A DNA stretch of 64,000 bases, from positions 1-64,000 of the forward strand of contig JAEWYQ010000088.1 of assembly GCA_023395555.1 (NCBI GenBank), read 5' to 3'. This document shows, piece by piece, positions 56,312 to 64,000 of the stretch (position 1 is the first letter of the stretch; every line of letters starts with the position of its first letter). The position numbers and the translations under genes are program-made. The notes under the pieces are model-generated. The model did not search any database. It saw only the letters and a program-made list of their open reading frames with translations, and was not told the DNA's origin. This DNA is from Bacillota bacterium. GTDB lineage: Bacteria; Bacillota; Clostridia; Lachnospirales; Lachnospiraceae.

Positions 56312-56740
56312 ATGAATAAGTATCACGATATCGAGGTCATAATCAATAACAAGAGATATACATTAAGCGGCTACGAGAGCGAGGAATATTTACAGAAGGT
56401 CGCCTCCTACATCAACGGCAAGCATACGGAATTCCGCAACAAGGATGCCTATAAATTCCTGGATTCTGATTTGAAGAATATCTTAATGCAGATTAATATT
56501 GCGGATGATTATTATAAAATGAAAAATAGAAATAGTGAGCTGGAGGCAGAGAATGAAGCCAAGGACAACGAGATCTTTAACCTGAAGCATGAGATCGTTT
56601 CCGCACAGACTAATCTGGATGCCGCCCGGAAGGAGATCGAGGAGCTGAGGCAGGAGTTTTACGAGGCTCAGAAGAAGATAGTGCGGCTGGAAACGGAGAT
56701 AGCGGAAGGGGAAAAGCTTAAGCAGAAAGCGGTAAAATAG
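56312..56740 (+). CDS. zapA: Cell-division protein ZapA
   Basis: A 142-residue ZapA, which binds FtsZ and bundles its filaments at the division site. The N-terminal domain (residues 1-75) has VIINNKRYTLSGYESEEYL and VASYINGKH; a long coiled coil follows (about 75-138, EAENEAKDNEIFNLKHEI). The coiled coil is longer than in the E. coli protein but normal in Clostridia. The start at 56312 matches the family; the frame opens at 56270. The order ruvB-zapA-U32 peptidase is common in this group. Confidence 0.92.
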   Translation: MNKYHDIEVIINNKRYTLSGYESEEYLQKVASYINGKHTEFRNKDAYKFLDSDLKNILMQINIADDYYKMKNRNSELEAENEAKDNEIFNLKHEIVSAQTNLDAARKEIEELRQEFYEAQKKIVRLETEIAEGEKLKQKAVK

Positions 56741-56897
56741 CAGGAATAGGGAAAATGGGACAAGGCTGTCTAAGGTTACTTACGGCTCCGAAAGAAGCTT
56801 CGGGGAATGTGAGCGGCCGGGCAGCCGTTTCTTGTTTTCAATGTCTGTACAATGCCGGAATGCGCAGCAGGAAGCATGTGCGGGAATGGAGGAAAGG

Positions 56898-59387
56898 ATG
56901 AAACAATCAATTGAGATACTTGCCCCTGCCGGTTCCTATGAGGGAATGCGGGCGGCAATGAATGCCGGGTGTGATGCGGTTTATATCGGGGGCAGCAGCT
57001 TCGGGGCCAGAGCCTATGCGAATAACCTGGATGAGAATACTTTGCTGGATGCCATTGATGAGGCCCATATCAGAGGCAAGAAGCTTTATCTTACGGTCAA
57101 CACCCTGCTAAAGGAGAAGGAGCATAGGGGGAAGCTCTATGGTTTTCTGGAGAAGTTCTACCGACAGGGCCTGGATGCGGTTATTATTCAGGATATGGGG
57201 GTACTTCATTTCATCCATGAGTATTTTCCGGAGCTTACGATTCACGCAAGCACGCAGACGACCCTGACCATGGCGCAGGGAGCCAATCTGCTTAAGCCCT
57301 ACGGAGTAACCAGGCTGGTTACCGCCAGGGAGTTAAGCCTGCAGGAGATACGGGCTATTCGTGACAATACGGATCTGGAGATTGAGACCTTCGTCCATGG
57401 CGCCTTATGCTATTGCTACTCCGGTCAATGTCTGATGAGCAGTATGATCGGGGGAAGAAGCGGCAACCGGGGCAGGTGTGCGCAGCCTTGCCGGATGACC
57501 TATCAATTCTATTCCGGCAAGAAGAAATTATCCTCCGATCAGGAGAAATATCTGCTGAGTCCCAAGGATATCAATACCTTGGCTTATATCCCCGAGCTGG
57601 TGGAGGCAGGAATCAACTCCTTAAAGATAGAGGGAAGAATGAAGAGACCGGAATATGCCGCAATGGTTTCCAATCTGTACAGAAGCTATGTGGATCTTTA
57701 TCTGGAACGGGGGAAAGAATATTATAACGATCATATCCATAGCGAAAGCTTCCGCAGGGATATGCAGAAGCTTCAGGACCTTTATAACAGGGGAGGCTTT
57801 TCAGAAGGGTATGGGAAGACTTATCACGGAAAGGCTATGATGAGTCTGAGCCGCCCCAATCATAGCGGAGTGTATGTGGGAGAAGTGGCATCGGTCAAAG
57901 GTTCCCAGGTCTCCATCGCTCTGGAGGAGGACGTTAATCCCCAGGATATCCTGGAAATCTGGCACCGGGAAGAAGAGGGCTATGAATTCACCGTGAAGGA
58001 TGCCCATAATAAAGGAACGCTTCTCTCAGTCAATGCGGGGAGAAGGCCGGAAACAGGGGAAGAGAAAGGAAAACAGCGCAGAGACAGATATTCTAACCCG
58101 GGGATTCAAACGGGCGATAAAGTATACCGGACAAAAAACAACCGGCTGCTGAAGGAGCTGGAGGAAGAGTATTTATCGAAGAATAAGAGAGTTGGAATCG
58201 ATGGAATACTCACGGCAAAGAAGGGCGAAAGGCTGAAATTAACCTTAACCCACGGGGAGCTTCAGATCTGTGCATATGGGGATCAGGAGGTTCAGGCAGC
58301 CCAGAAGCAGCCGATGACTAAGGAAAAAATATTGGCCGCCATTGATAAAACCGGGGATACTTTTTATTATTTCAACAGTCTAATGATTGATATGGATGAA
58401 GAGATCTTCATACCTGTTTCCTGGCTTAATGAGCTGAGAAGGCAGGCGGTCGGACTGCTTATGGAAGCAGCGGCGGGAAAATATCGCAGGATTCCTGTGA
58501 AGCAGATGTCTCATTCTATACGGGAGATCCAGGCTTTGCGAGAGGGGGAGCCTAATAAAGGGAGCCGGATCTGTGTTTCGGTTCAAAAGAAGGAGCAGTT
58601 AGAGATGGCGCTGCGTTATGAAGAGGTATCCGCCATCTATGCAGACTATGACTGGCTGGGCGATTCCGCCGCGGAGCTGGCACAGAGAGCACAGGAGGCA
58701 GGAAAGGAATTTTATCTGGCATTGCCCCATATCTGTCGTTTGATGCAGTATGAAAGGTTAAAAACAGATTTATTAGAGATAATAGATTATGATGCAGTCA
58801 CCGGTTTTCTTGTGAAGAATTTTGAAGAAATTGAGCTGCTGCAGTCGTTACAGTATTATGAAAAGCAAAAAAGATTACTTGCGAATTATAATATGTATAT
58901 CTATAATTCGGAGGCAAAGACCCTTTTTGAAGAATTAGGCATCACCCATTATACCGCACCGGTGGAGCTGAATTACCAGGAACTGAAGGAACTTGGGATT
59001 TCAGACTGTGATCTGATTGTATACGGATACCAGCCGGTTATGGTGTCCGCCCAATGCCTCTTTGCCAACACCTCCGGCTGCCGGAAGAATAAGCAGGGAA
59101 ATACGGGCAATCTGGTGGACCGCCTGGGAAAAAGCTTCTTTGTACAGGCCCGCTGCAGCAGCTGCTATAATATCATTTACAACAGCCAGGTACTGTCGCT
59201 GCTGAAATATTCCAGAGAGATAGCGGAATTGGGACCGTCCGGGCTCCGGCTTGATTTTACCCTGGAGGACGGGGAAGAGGTACGGAAGGTATTGTCGGCT
59301 TTTGTTACGGAGTTTTATCAAAAGAGAAACGGCGGGCTGGAGCTTACGGATTATACAACAGGCCATTTTAAGCGCGGGGTGGAGTAG
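56898..59387 (+). CDS. U32 family peptidase with DUF3656 region
   Basis: An 829-residue U32 protein. The barrel begins IEILAPAGSYEGMRAAM, and the signature block is ETFVHGALCYCYSGQCLMSS, followed by GRCAQPCRMTY with the clustered cysteines. Longer members of the family act in RNA hydroxylation (RlhA in E. coli) rather than proteolysis, so the peptidase label is historical. The middle and end are the DUF3656-type extension. The ATG at 56898 has GGAGG five bases upstream and begins at the conserved region; in-frame starts exist upstream to 56832. Confidence 0.92.
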   Translation: MKQSIEILAPAGSYEGMRAAMNAGCDAVYIGGSSFGARAYANNLDENTLLDAIDEAHIRGKKLYLTVNTLLKEKEHRGKLYGFLEKFYRQGLDAVIIQDMGVLHFIHEYFPELTIHASTQTTLTMAQGANLLKPYGVTRLVTARELSLQEIRAIRDNTDLEIETFVHGALCYCYSGQCLMSSMIGGRSGNRGRCAQPCRMTYQFYSGKKKLSSDQEKYLLSPKDINTLAYIPELVEAGINSLKIEGRMKRPEYAAMVSNLYRSYVDLYLERGKEYYNDHIHSESFRRDMQKLQDLYNRGGFSEGYGKTYHGKAMMSLSRPNHSGVYVGEVASVKGSQVSIALEEDVNPQDILEIWHREEEGYEFTVKDAHNKGTLLSVNAGRRPETGEEKGKQRRDRYSNPGIQTGDKVYRTKNNRLLKELEEEYLSKNKRVGIDGILTAKKGERLKLTLTHGELQICAYGDQEVQAAQKQPMTKEKILAAIDKTGDTFYYFNSLMIDMDEEIFIPVSWLNELRRQAVGLLMEAAAGKYRRIPVKQMSHSIREIQALREGEPNKGSRICVSVQKKEQLEMALRYEEVSAIYADYDWLGDSAAELAQRAQEAGKEFYLALPHICRLMQYERLKTDLLEIIDYDAVTGFLVKNFEEIELLQSLQYYEKQKRLLANYNMYIYNSEAKTLFEELGITHYTAPVELNYQELKELGISDCDLIVYGYQPVMVSAQCLFANTSGCRKNKQGNTGNLVDRLGKSFFVQARCSSCYNIIYNSQVLSLLKYSREIAELGPSGLRLDFTLEDGEEVRKVLSAFVTEFYQKRNGGLELTDYTTGHFKRGVE

Positions 59388-59403
59388 AAAGCAGGTTATC
59401 ATT

Positions 59404-60813
59404 ATGAATCTGATCTCAGAATTAATTAAATATATGATGATATTTTTGATCGGGATCTATACCTATTACAGCTTTAATGTTTTCCGGTTCAAGAGTAAAA
59501 GGCATCAGAGCAAAACCTACGCTATGTTAACGGTTGTTACCTTTTTGCTGCATTTTATCGGCCATTTTACCCTGTTTATGCAGAGTATCAATAGCGGACA
59601 GTATTCGATTGTCATGGCAGAGAAGGGACAGCAGCCTTCCGGTGCCGGCCTTATCTTAAATAATAAGCTGTTTTATCTGTACTGCGCCGAGGTAGTGCTG
59701 TTTGTGCTGGTCTTAGCCCTGTACCGGATCATTTATCCGAAGATATCAAGGCTGCTCCTTCATAATATGCTAATGCTTCTGACCGTAGGATTTCTGATAC
59801 AGACAAGGCTGTCTTTTTCCAAGGCCCTGAGACATGTGGTAATTGTGGGAGCGGTCTTTCTGGTCAGCCTGGCGGTGCCCCAGATCATCCGCAGGGTGGG
59901 AAGTTTGAAGTATTACGGCTGGCTCTACGGGGGAGTGGGAATTGCGCTTCTTCTGGTCGTCCTGATTGCGGGAACCACCAGCCACGGAGCTACCAACTGG
60001 CTGGATCTTGGCGGAATCATCAGCGTCCAGCCCTCGGAGGTGGTTAAGCTGCTCTTTGTGTTCTCGGTTGCCGGGCTTCTGGGAGAGGGAAGGAATTTCA
60101 AAAGGGTGGTGCTGATCTCCCTGCTGGCGGGCGCTACGGTTATTCTGCTGGTGCTGCAGAAGGATCTGGGCGGCGCCCTGATCTTCTTTATCACCTATAT
60201 CTTCATGCTGTATGCCGCTACGGCAAAGCCTTTGTATCTGATCTCCGGGCTGGCAGCAGGGAGCGGGGCGGCTTACCTGGCGTACCAGGTCTTCGGCCAT
60301 GTCAGAGTGCGAGTTCTGGCCTGGAAGGATCCGTTTTCCTATATTGATAACGAGGGTTATCAGATCACCCAGTCCCTGTTTGCCATTGGAACCGGAGGGT
60401 GGTTTGGAATGGGTCTGAACAGAGGGCTGCCCACAGGGATTCCGGTGGTTGGCAGTGATTTTATATTCTCAGCCATATCCGAAGAGCTGGGAGGATTGTT
60501 TGCAATCTGCATTCTTCTGATCTACGCCAGCTGTTTTGTTATGTTTTTAAATATAGCCTTGGAGCAGGAGGAGCTGTTTTACCGGCTGATTGCCGTCGGC
60601 TTCTCCGTAATGTTTGCATTCCAGATTGTGCTTTGCATCGGAGGGGTGATTAAGTTCATTCCTTCCACGGGAGTTACGCTTCCCTTGATCAGCCTCGGAG
60701 GCAGCTCCATGCTGTCTGTCATCGTTATGTTTATGATCCTGCAGGGAGTATCCCTGGCAGGCAGAGACGCCGTCAGGGAGGAGAGGAAGCAGGAGGAGGG
60801 AACAGGACAATGA
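59404..60813 (+). CDS. FtsW/RodA/SpoVE family lipid II polymerase
   Basis: A 469-residue SEDS-family protein that polymerises glycan strands from lipid II. It has the usual ten-helix SEDS core (LLTVGFLIQTRLSFS, GATNWLDLGGIISVQPSEVVKL, LQKDLGGALIFF with the catalytic Asp, GYQITQSLFAIGTGG, and LPLISLGGSSML) plus about three extra N-terminal helices. The open frame extends back to 59251 over the U32 gene, but the start at 59404 fits. Its last four bases overlap the start of the PBP2 gene (ATGA), so the two partners are translationally coupled. Confidence 0.93.
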   Translation: MNLISELIKYMMIFLIGIYTYYSFNVFRFKSKRHQSKTYAMLTVVTFLLHFIGHFTLFMQSINSGQYSIVMAEKGQQPSGAGLILNNKLFYLYCAEVVLFVLVLALYRIIYPKISRLLLHNMLMLLTVGFLIQTRLSFSKALRHVVIVGAVFLVSLAVPQIIRRVGSLKYYGWLYGGVGIALLLVVLIAGTTSHGATNWLDLGGIISVQPSEVVKLLFVFSVAGLLGEGRNFKRVVLISLLAGATVILLVLQKDLGGALIFFITYIFMLYAATAKPLYLISGLAAGSGAAYLAYQVFGHVRVRVLAWKDPFSYIDNEGYQITQSLFAIGTGGWFGMGLNRGLPTGIPVVGSDFIFSAISEELGGLFAICILLIYASCFVMFLNIALEQEELFYRLIAVGFSVMFAFQIVLCIGGVIKFIPSTGVTLPLISLGGSSMLSVIVMFMILQGVSLAGRDAVREERKQEEGTGQ

Positions 60814-62345
60814 AGCGTTGGAAGGAAGCGGTAAAGAAGATAGCTGCCGCGTGGACCAAATATTTTTCAGAGAAGAGAGCCGGTGAGCTGGCGGCGGCCA
60901 GGGAGACACAGGAGGCTTCCGGGCCGCAGGATGTGAGAAAACCGATTTTCAGAATCCTGTATATCTTTCTGGGGATTTTTGTTCTTATCGCGGGGTACTT
61001 TTCCTACTACCTCATTATCCGCAGCGATGATGTGATCAATAATGCCTATAACAGACGGCAGGAGGTATTGGAGCAGCGTGTTATCCGGGGCAGCATCCTG
61101 TCGGCGGACGGAGAGATTCTTGCACAGACACTGGTGGACGGAGAAGGCAAGGAGACCAGGGAGTATCCCTTTAAGAAGGTCTTTGCCCATGTGGTGGGGA
61201 GATATTCCAAGGGTAAGAGCGGAATTGAAGAAATGGAGAATATACGGCTGCTAACCTCCAATATAAACAGCATTGAGGTTATGTATTCCGATCTCATGGG
61301 AGAGAAGAGCCAGGGGGATAATGTGATTACCACTCTGGATTCAAAGCTTCAGAAGCTGGCCTATGATGCCCTGGGAGATAACCGGGGAGCGGTGGTGGTG
61401 CTGGAGGCTGCCACGGGCAGAATTCTGGCTATGGTGTCCAAGCCCTCCTATGATCCCAACCTGGTGGATCAGGAGTGGGAAACGATTCTGGAGAACGAGG
61501 ATAAGAAAGCTCCTCTGCTGAATCGGGCAACCCAGGGGCTGTATGCTCCCGGATCCACCTTTAAGGTGCTTACGGCGCTGGAGTATATGCGGGAAAATAT
61601 GACCTATCTGGAATATGAATATGATTGTGACGGGGCAATTGAATATGAGGATGAATATGGTGAAATGGTCATCCACTGCCATTTCAGCAAAGCCCACGGA
61701 AAGTTAAGCCTGCCCATGGCCCTGGCTAAATCCTGCAACACTTCTTTTGCCAATATCGGCATGAGCCTTGATCTCACCAAATTCCATGCGTTGTGTGAAG
61801 ATTTTCTGTTCAACCGGAATATTCCGGTCAGGATGGCCGCCAGCGTCAGCCAATTCTCCCTGCAAAAAGGGGTCTCAGGAACGAAGGAGGCGATGCAGAC
61901 AGCTATCGGTCAGGGACAGACCCTGATCTCTCCACTGCATAGTGCAATGATAGCTGCCACAATAGCCAATGACGGAATGATGATGAAGCCCTATGTGGTG
62001 GAGCGCATTGAAAATGCGGAAGGGGCTGTGGTTAAGGAGTATTCCCCGGATAGAATCGGAAGAAAGATGTCCGGCTCCGAGGCGGAGTATCTGACCAAAG
62101 CAATGCGGCTGGCGGTTACCAAGGGCACCGCAACAAAGCTGAGTGACCTGGAGGTGGCGGTGGCGGGAAAAACTGGCTCCGCGGATAATCCTGCCGGAAG
62201 GGCCCACTCCTGGTTCATCGGCTTTGCACCGGAGAAGGATTCGGAAATCGCAGTCAGCGTCATTGTGGAAAATGTGGGGACCGGCAGTGAGTATGCTGTC
62301 CCTATTGCGAAAGAGATATTTCAGGAATATTATAAAAAGAAATAG
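60810..62345 (+). CDS. Class B penicillin-binding protein (PBP2/PbpA type)
   Basis: A 511-residue monofunctional transpeptidase with a cytoplasmic start, one membrane helix (about residues 46-68, ILYIFLGIFVLIAGYFSYYL), a dimerisation domain, and the penicillin-binding domain with all three motifs: Ser249 in PGSTFK, SCNTSF, and Lys454 in AGKTGSAD. It works with the SEDS protein encoded just before it. It is shorter than ordinary PBP2 and resembles PbpA-type proteins of Actinobacteria and Clostridia, paired with a RodA of similar type. Confidence 0.94.
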   Translation: MKRWKEAVKKIAAAWTKYFSEKRAGELAAARETQEASGPQDVRKPIFRILYIFLGIFVLIAGYFSYYLIIRSDDVINNAYNRRQEVLEQRVIRGSILSADGEILAQTLVDGEGKETREYPFKKVFAHVVGRYSKGKSGIEEMENIRLLTSNINSIEVMYSDLMGEKSQGDNVITTLDSKLQKLAYDALGDNRGAVVVLEAATGRILAMVSKPSYDPNLVDQEWETILENEDKKAPLLNRATQGLYAPGSTFKVLTALEYMRENMTYLEYEYDCDGAIEYEDEYGEMVIHCHFSKAHGKLSLPMALAKSCNTSFANIGMSLDLTKFHALCEDFLFNRNIPVRMAASVSQFSLQKGVSGTKEAMQTAIGQGQTLISPLHSAMIAATIANDGMMMKPYVVERIENAEGAVVKEYSPDRIGRKMSGSEAEYLTKAMRLAVTKGTATKLSDLEVAVAGKTGSADNPAGRAHSWFIGFAPEKDSEIAVSVIVENVGTGSEYAVPIAKEIFQEYYKKK

Positions 62346-62355
62346 AGGGCTGCAT

Positions 62356-62513
62356 CCTTTTCCGCGGCGTATCCCAGGGACTGCTGGGGCAATAATGCGC
62401 AGGGCGGGGACGCCGGCTGCCAGAACCTCCGGATCGGGAGTAAAAATCTGTATCAGCTGTTTGGGAACAAGTTCGAACAAGAGAATTCCGACGGACATCA
62501 GAATACCTGCATC
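62356..62513 (-). pseudogene. Probable remnant of a MATE efflux protein
   Basis: On the - strand a stretch of about 44 codons reads like a C-terminal part of a MATE-type drug/sodium antiporter: GILMSVGILLFELVPKQLI, then IFTPDPEVLAAGVPALRII, a pattern well known from that family. The frame then shifts, and QSLGYAA in another frame resembles the FQALG segment that follows in MATE proteins. No start, no other helices and no complete frame are present. It is therefore read as the remains of a lost gene, but the match is by eye only. Confidence 0.5.
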
Positions 62514-62537
62514 TTGTGAAGCGGAGCGTTCTGAACG

Positions 62538-62608
62538 CACGAAGGTAAGGCAAGTAAAAGTGACTTGGTGGAGTGACTCCCTCTGACATATAACCTTCGG
62601 TGCTTTTT
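62538..62608 (+). terminator. Long stem-loop with T-run after the PBP2 gene
   Basis: CACGAAGGT pairs with ACCTTCGGTG (one bulged base) across a 46-base loop that contains a small GGAG-TGA-CTCC hairpin; CTTTTTAA follows. It probably ends the zapA-PBP2 transcription unit. The rest of the 62346-62704 gap is the MATE remnant and the Nudix gene's A+T-rich promoter region. Confidence 0.5.
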
Positions 62609-62704
62609 AACATCTTAATCAATAATTTCGGGTTGAAAACTTGTGCATATTGATGTATACTTCTACTAGATAAGGCGATACACCAAAAAGCAGGAGGAAT
62701 TGCG

Positions 62705-63157
62705 ATGGTAGAAGCAACGAGCTGTGGTGGTGTAGTTATATTCAGAGGAAAGATTTTATTACTGTATAAAAATTACAAGAACAAGTATGAAGGGTGGGTG
62801 CTACCGAAAGGGACCGTAGAAGAAGGAGAGGAATATAAGGAGACGGCAATCCGTGAAGTATTGGAGGAGTCAGGAACCAATGCTTCCATTATCAAATATA
62901 TCGGAAAAAGCCAATATTCCTTCAGCACGCCACAAAATACAGTATTAAAGGATGTTCATTGGTATTTAATGATGTCTGATAGCTATTACAGCAAACCACA
63001 GAGGGAAGAGTTTTTCATGGACTCCGGTTACTATAAGTTTCATGAAGCGTATCATATGTTGAAATTCGCTAATGAAAAGCAGATCCTGGAGCGGGCTTAC
63101 AATGAATACATGGATTTGAAGAAAAGTAATCTATGGGGTAATAAAAAGTATTTTTAA
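62705..63157 (+). CDS. Nudix hydrolase
   Basis: A 150-residue Nudix protein. The Nudix box is complete, GTVEEGEEYKETAIREV then LEESG (about residues 36-58), and the strand before it, CGGVVIFRGKILLLYKN, is typical. It would cleave a nucleoside diphosphate linked to some group; the form is close to the diadenosine-polyphosphate or MutT-like group, but the substrate cannot be told. AGGAGG lies seven bases before the ATG. It is a single gene ending in a hairpin. Confidence 0.93.
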   Translation: MVEATSCGGVVIFRGKILLLYKNYKNKYEGWVLPKGTVEEGEEYKETAIREVLEESGTNASIIKYIGKSQYSFSTPQNTVLKDVHWYLMMSDSYYSKPQREEFFMDSGYYKFHEAYHMLKFANEKQILERAYNEYMDLKKSNLWGNKKYF

Positions 63158-63172
63158 CATCCGTCGTACCGG

Positions 63173-63219
63173 GAGGACGCAACGCACAACTTAATTCGAA
63201 CAGGATGCGCTGCGTCCTC
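63173..63219 (+). terminator. Hairpin after the Nudix gene
   Basis: GAGGACGCA pairs with TGCGTCCTC, with a second inner GCGC-rich stem. Only a short T stretch follows (CTTACT), so it is a weak terminator candidate. Confidence 0.5.
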
Positions 63220-63315
63220 TTACTATGTTATGGGCGCCTGGGAACACAGCAATGTCAGAAGAAAAACGATACTGGGAGAGAAGAGCGGAAGGACTTGAGA
63301 AAGTGAGGACGGGGA

Positions 63316-64000
63316 ATGATTGATATTCCAGGTTATGCAGGCTTTACCAAAATCAAAGAGATTACCAAGGGTATGTCCGGTGATAAGAAGTATTATATCG
63401 AAACCGCGGATGGAAAGCGTCTGCTTCTTCGTATTGCGGATATCACCGATAATATGTGCTATGACAATAAAAAAGCGGAGTTTGAGACCGTAGGCTGCGC
63501 TGCGGCGCTGGGCATTCCTATGCCGCAGCCGGTCTATTTCGGAACCAGTGAGGATGGTAAGAGCGTATATACTCTGCTGACCTGGGCTGACGGCGGTGAA
63601 GTGAAGGAGCTTCTGCCCGCATTATCAGACGAGGAGCAATATGCCTTGGGTGTAAAGTCCGGTGAGGTTCTTCGCAAAATTCATACCATGCCCGCCCCGG
63701 AAGATGCAGGTGACTGGGCAGAGCGGTACTTTGCCGTAATTGACAAACGGCTTGAGGCATTTCGGACGGAGGGTGCGGCTTTTGAAGGAAATGAAAAGAT
63801 TCTGCAATACCTGGAAACCAACCGCAGTCTGCTGAAAGGGCGTCCGCAATGCTGTCATCATGGAGATTATCATGAAGGCAATCTGATTCTGTCAGAGGAC
63901 GGAAAGCTGTCTGTGATCGATTGGCATAAAGTTGATTTTGATAACTATGGTGATCCCTGGTATGAGTTTAATCGTATCGCCTGTGCTTTTCCGCTGTTCG
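63316..64000 (+). CDS. Aminoglycoside phosphotransferase-like protein (partial at window end)
   Basis: An open frame of 228 codons that runs off the window. It begins MIDIPGYAGFTKIKEITK and has the APH/choline-kinase fold: a SGDKKYYIETADGKRLLLRI N-lobe, a linker LLTWADGGE, the catalytic loop HHGDYHEGNLI, and the metal-binding VIDWHKVDFDNYGDP. GGGGA lies immediately before the ATG. Many members of this family are not resistance enzymes but phosphorylate small molecules, so resistance should not be assumed. Confidence 0.88.
   Translation, partial: MIDIPGYAGFTKIKEITKGMSGDKKYYIETADGKRLLLRIADITDNMCYDNKKAEFETVGCAAALGIPMPQPVYFGTSEDGKSVYTLLTWADGGEVKELLPALSDEEQYALGVKSGEVLRKIHTMPAPEDAGDWAERYFAVIDKRLEAFRTEGAAFEGNEKILQYLETNRSLLKGRPQCCHHGDYHEGNLILSEDGKLSVIDWHKVDFDNYGDPWYEFNRIACAFPLF

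Noticed and set aside
63316..64000. Acquired aminoglycoside-resistance gene
   Set aside because: There is no mobile element nearby, base composition is like the surroundings, and the APH fold is shared by many small-molecule kinases; resistance cannot be claimed.

Overview
The window is chromosomal DNA from an anaerobic, endospore-forming member of the Firmicutes, most likely the Lachnospiraceae (Clostridium cluster XIVa). The evidence is an alpha/beta small acid-soluble spore protein, a GerW/YtfJ-DUF2953 pair, a YlbJ homologue, the fermentative pta-ackA pair, an oxygen-sensitive 2-hydroxyacyl-CoA dehydratase activase, zinc-ribbon forms of L28 and L32, and AGGAGG-type ribosome binding sites before most genes. 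No prophage, insertion sequence, CRISPR array or tRNA gene was seen. Most of the window is core genome in short operons.

Layout. 1-192: the 3' end of a 23S rRNA and its terminator, with no 5S gene behind it. 268-6627: ribosomal protein L25/Ctc (- strand), a lone CheW, a large zinc-ribbon membrane protein, hisH-hisF, uracil-DNA glycosylase and a methyltransferase. 6751-11022 (-): a 1.4-kb-residue tandem activase. 11285-16939: a CorA transporter behind a roughly 215-nt leader, a rhomboid-like protein without the catalytic serine motif, two unknown proteins, then DUF2953-GerW. 17130-20731: L28, a 45-residue membrane protein on the other strand, Asp23/YloU, the YloV/FakA-type DAK protein, and a DUF1653 protein. 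20799-23868 (-): a sigma factor with a long C-terminal extension and a GntR(YtrA)-ABC transporter operon with a clear promoter and operator.

23977-33485: recG followed without a visible terminator by a surface-glycan cluster (two GT2 glycosyltransferases, two large multi-spanning proteins and UDP-galactopyranose mutase). The logic is that one GT2 loads a sugar on a polyprenyl carrier, Glf supplies UDP-galactofuranose, and the large membrane proteins may transfer the sugar outside the membrane. 33562-38829: an L,D-transpeptidase, citrate synthase, the spore protein behind a sigma-G-like promoter, rsmD, coaD and a coiled-coil protein. 38836-49114: YlbJ, oligoendopeptidase F, a GH42 beta-galactosidase with the decayed end of an AraC regulator beside it, TmcAL, pta, ackA, YceD (DUF177) and L32.

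49273-64000: an SGNH hydrolase, an array of five 71-bp hairpin repeats, a YprB-like exonuclease, a CmpB-cardiolipin synthase fusion, a YvyF-like zinc/helix protein, ruvAB, zapA, a U32 peptidase, a RodA/PBP2 pair, a probable MATE pump remnant, a Nudix hydrolase and the beginning of an aminoglycoside-phosphotransferase-like gene that runs off the window.

No clearly new multi-gene system stands out. The items most worth a second look are the covarying hairpin array at 49984-50298, the long corA leader, the glycan cluster, the unannotated small membrane protein at 17356-17493 and the CmpB-cardiolipin synthase fusion.
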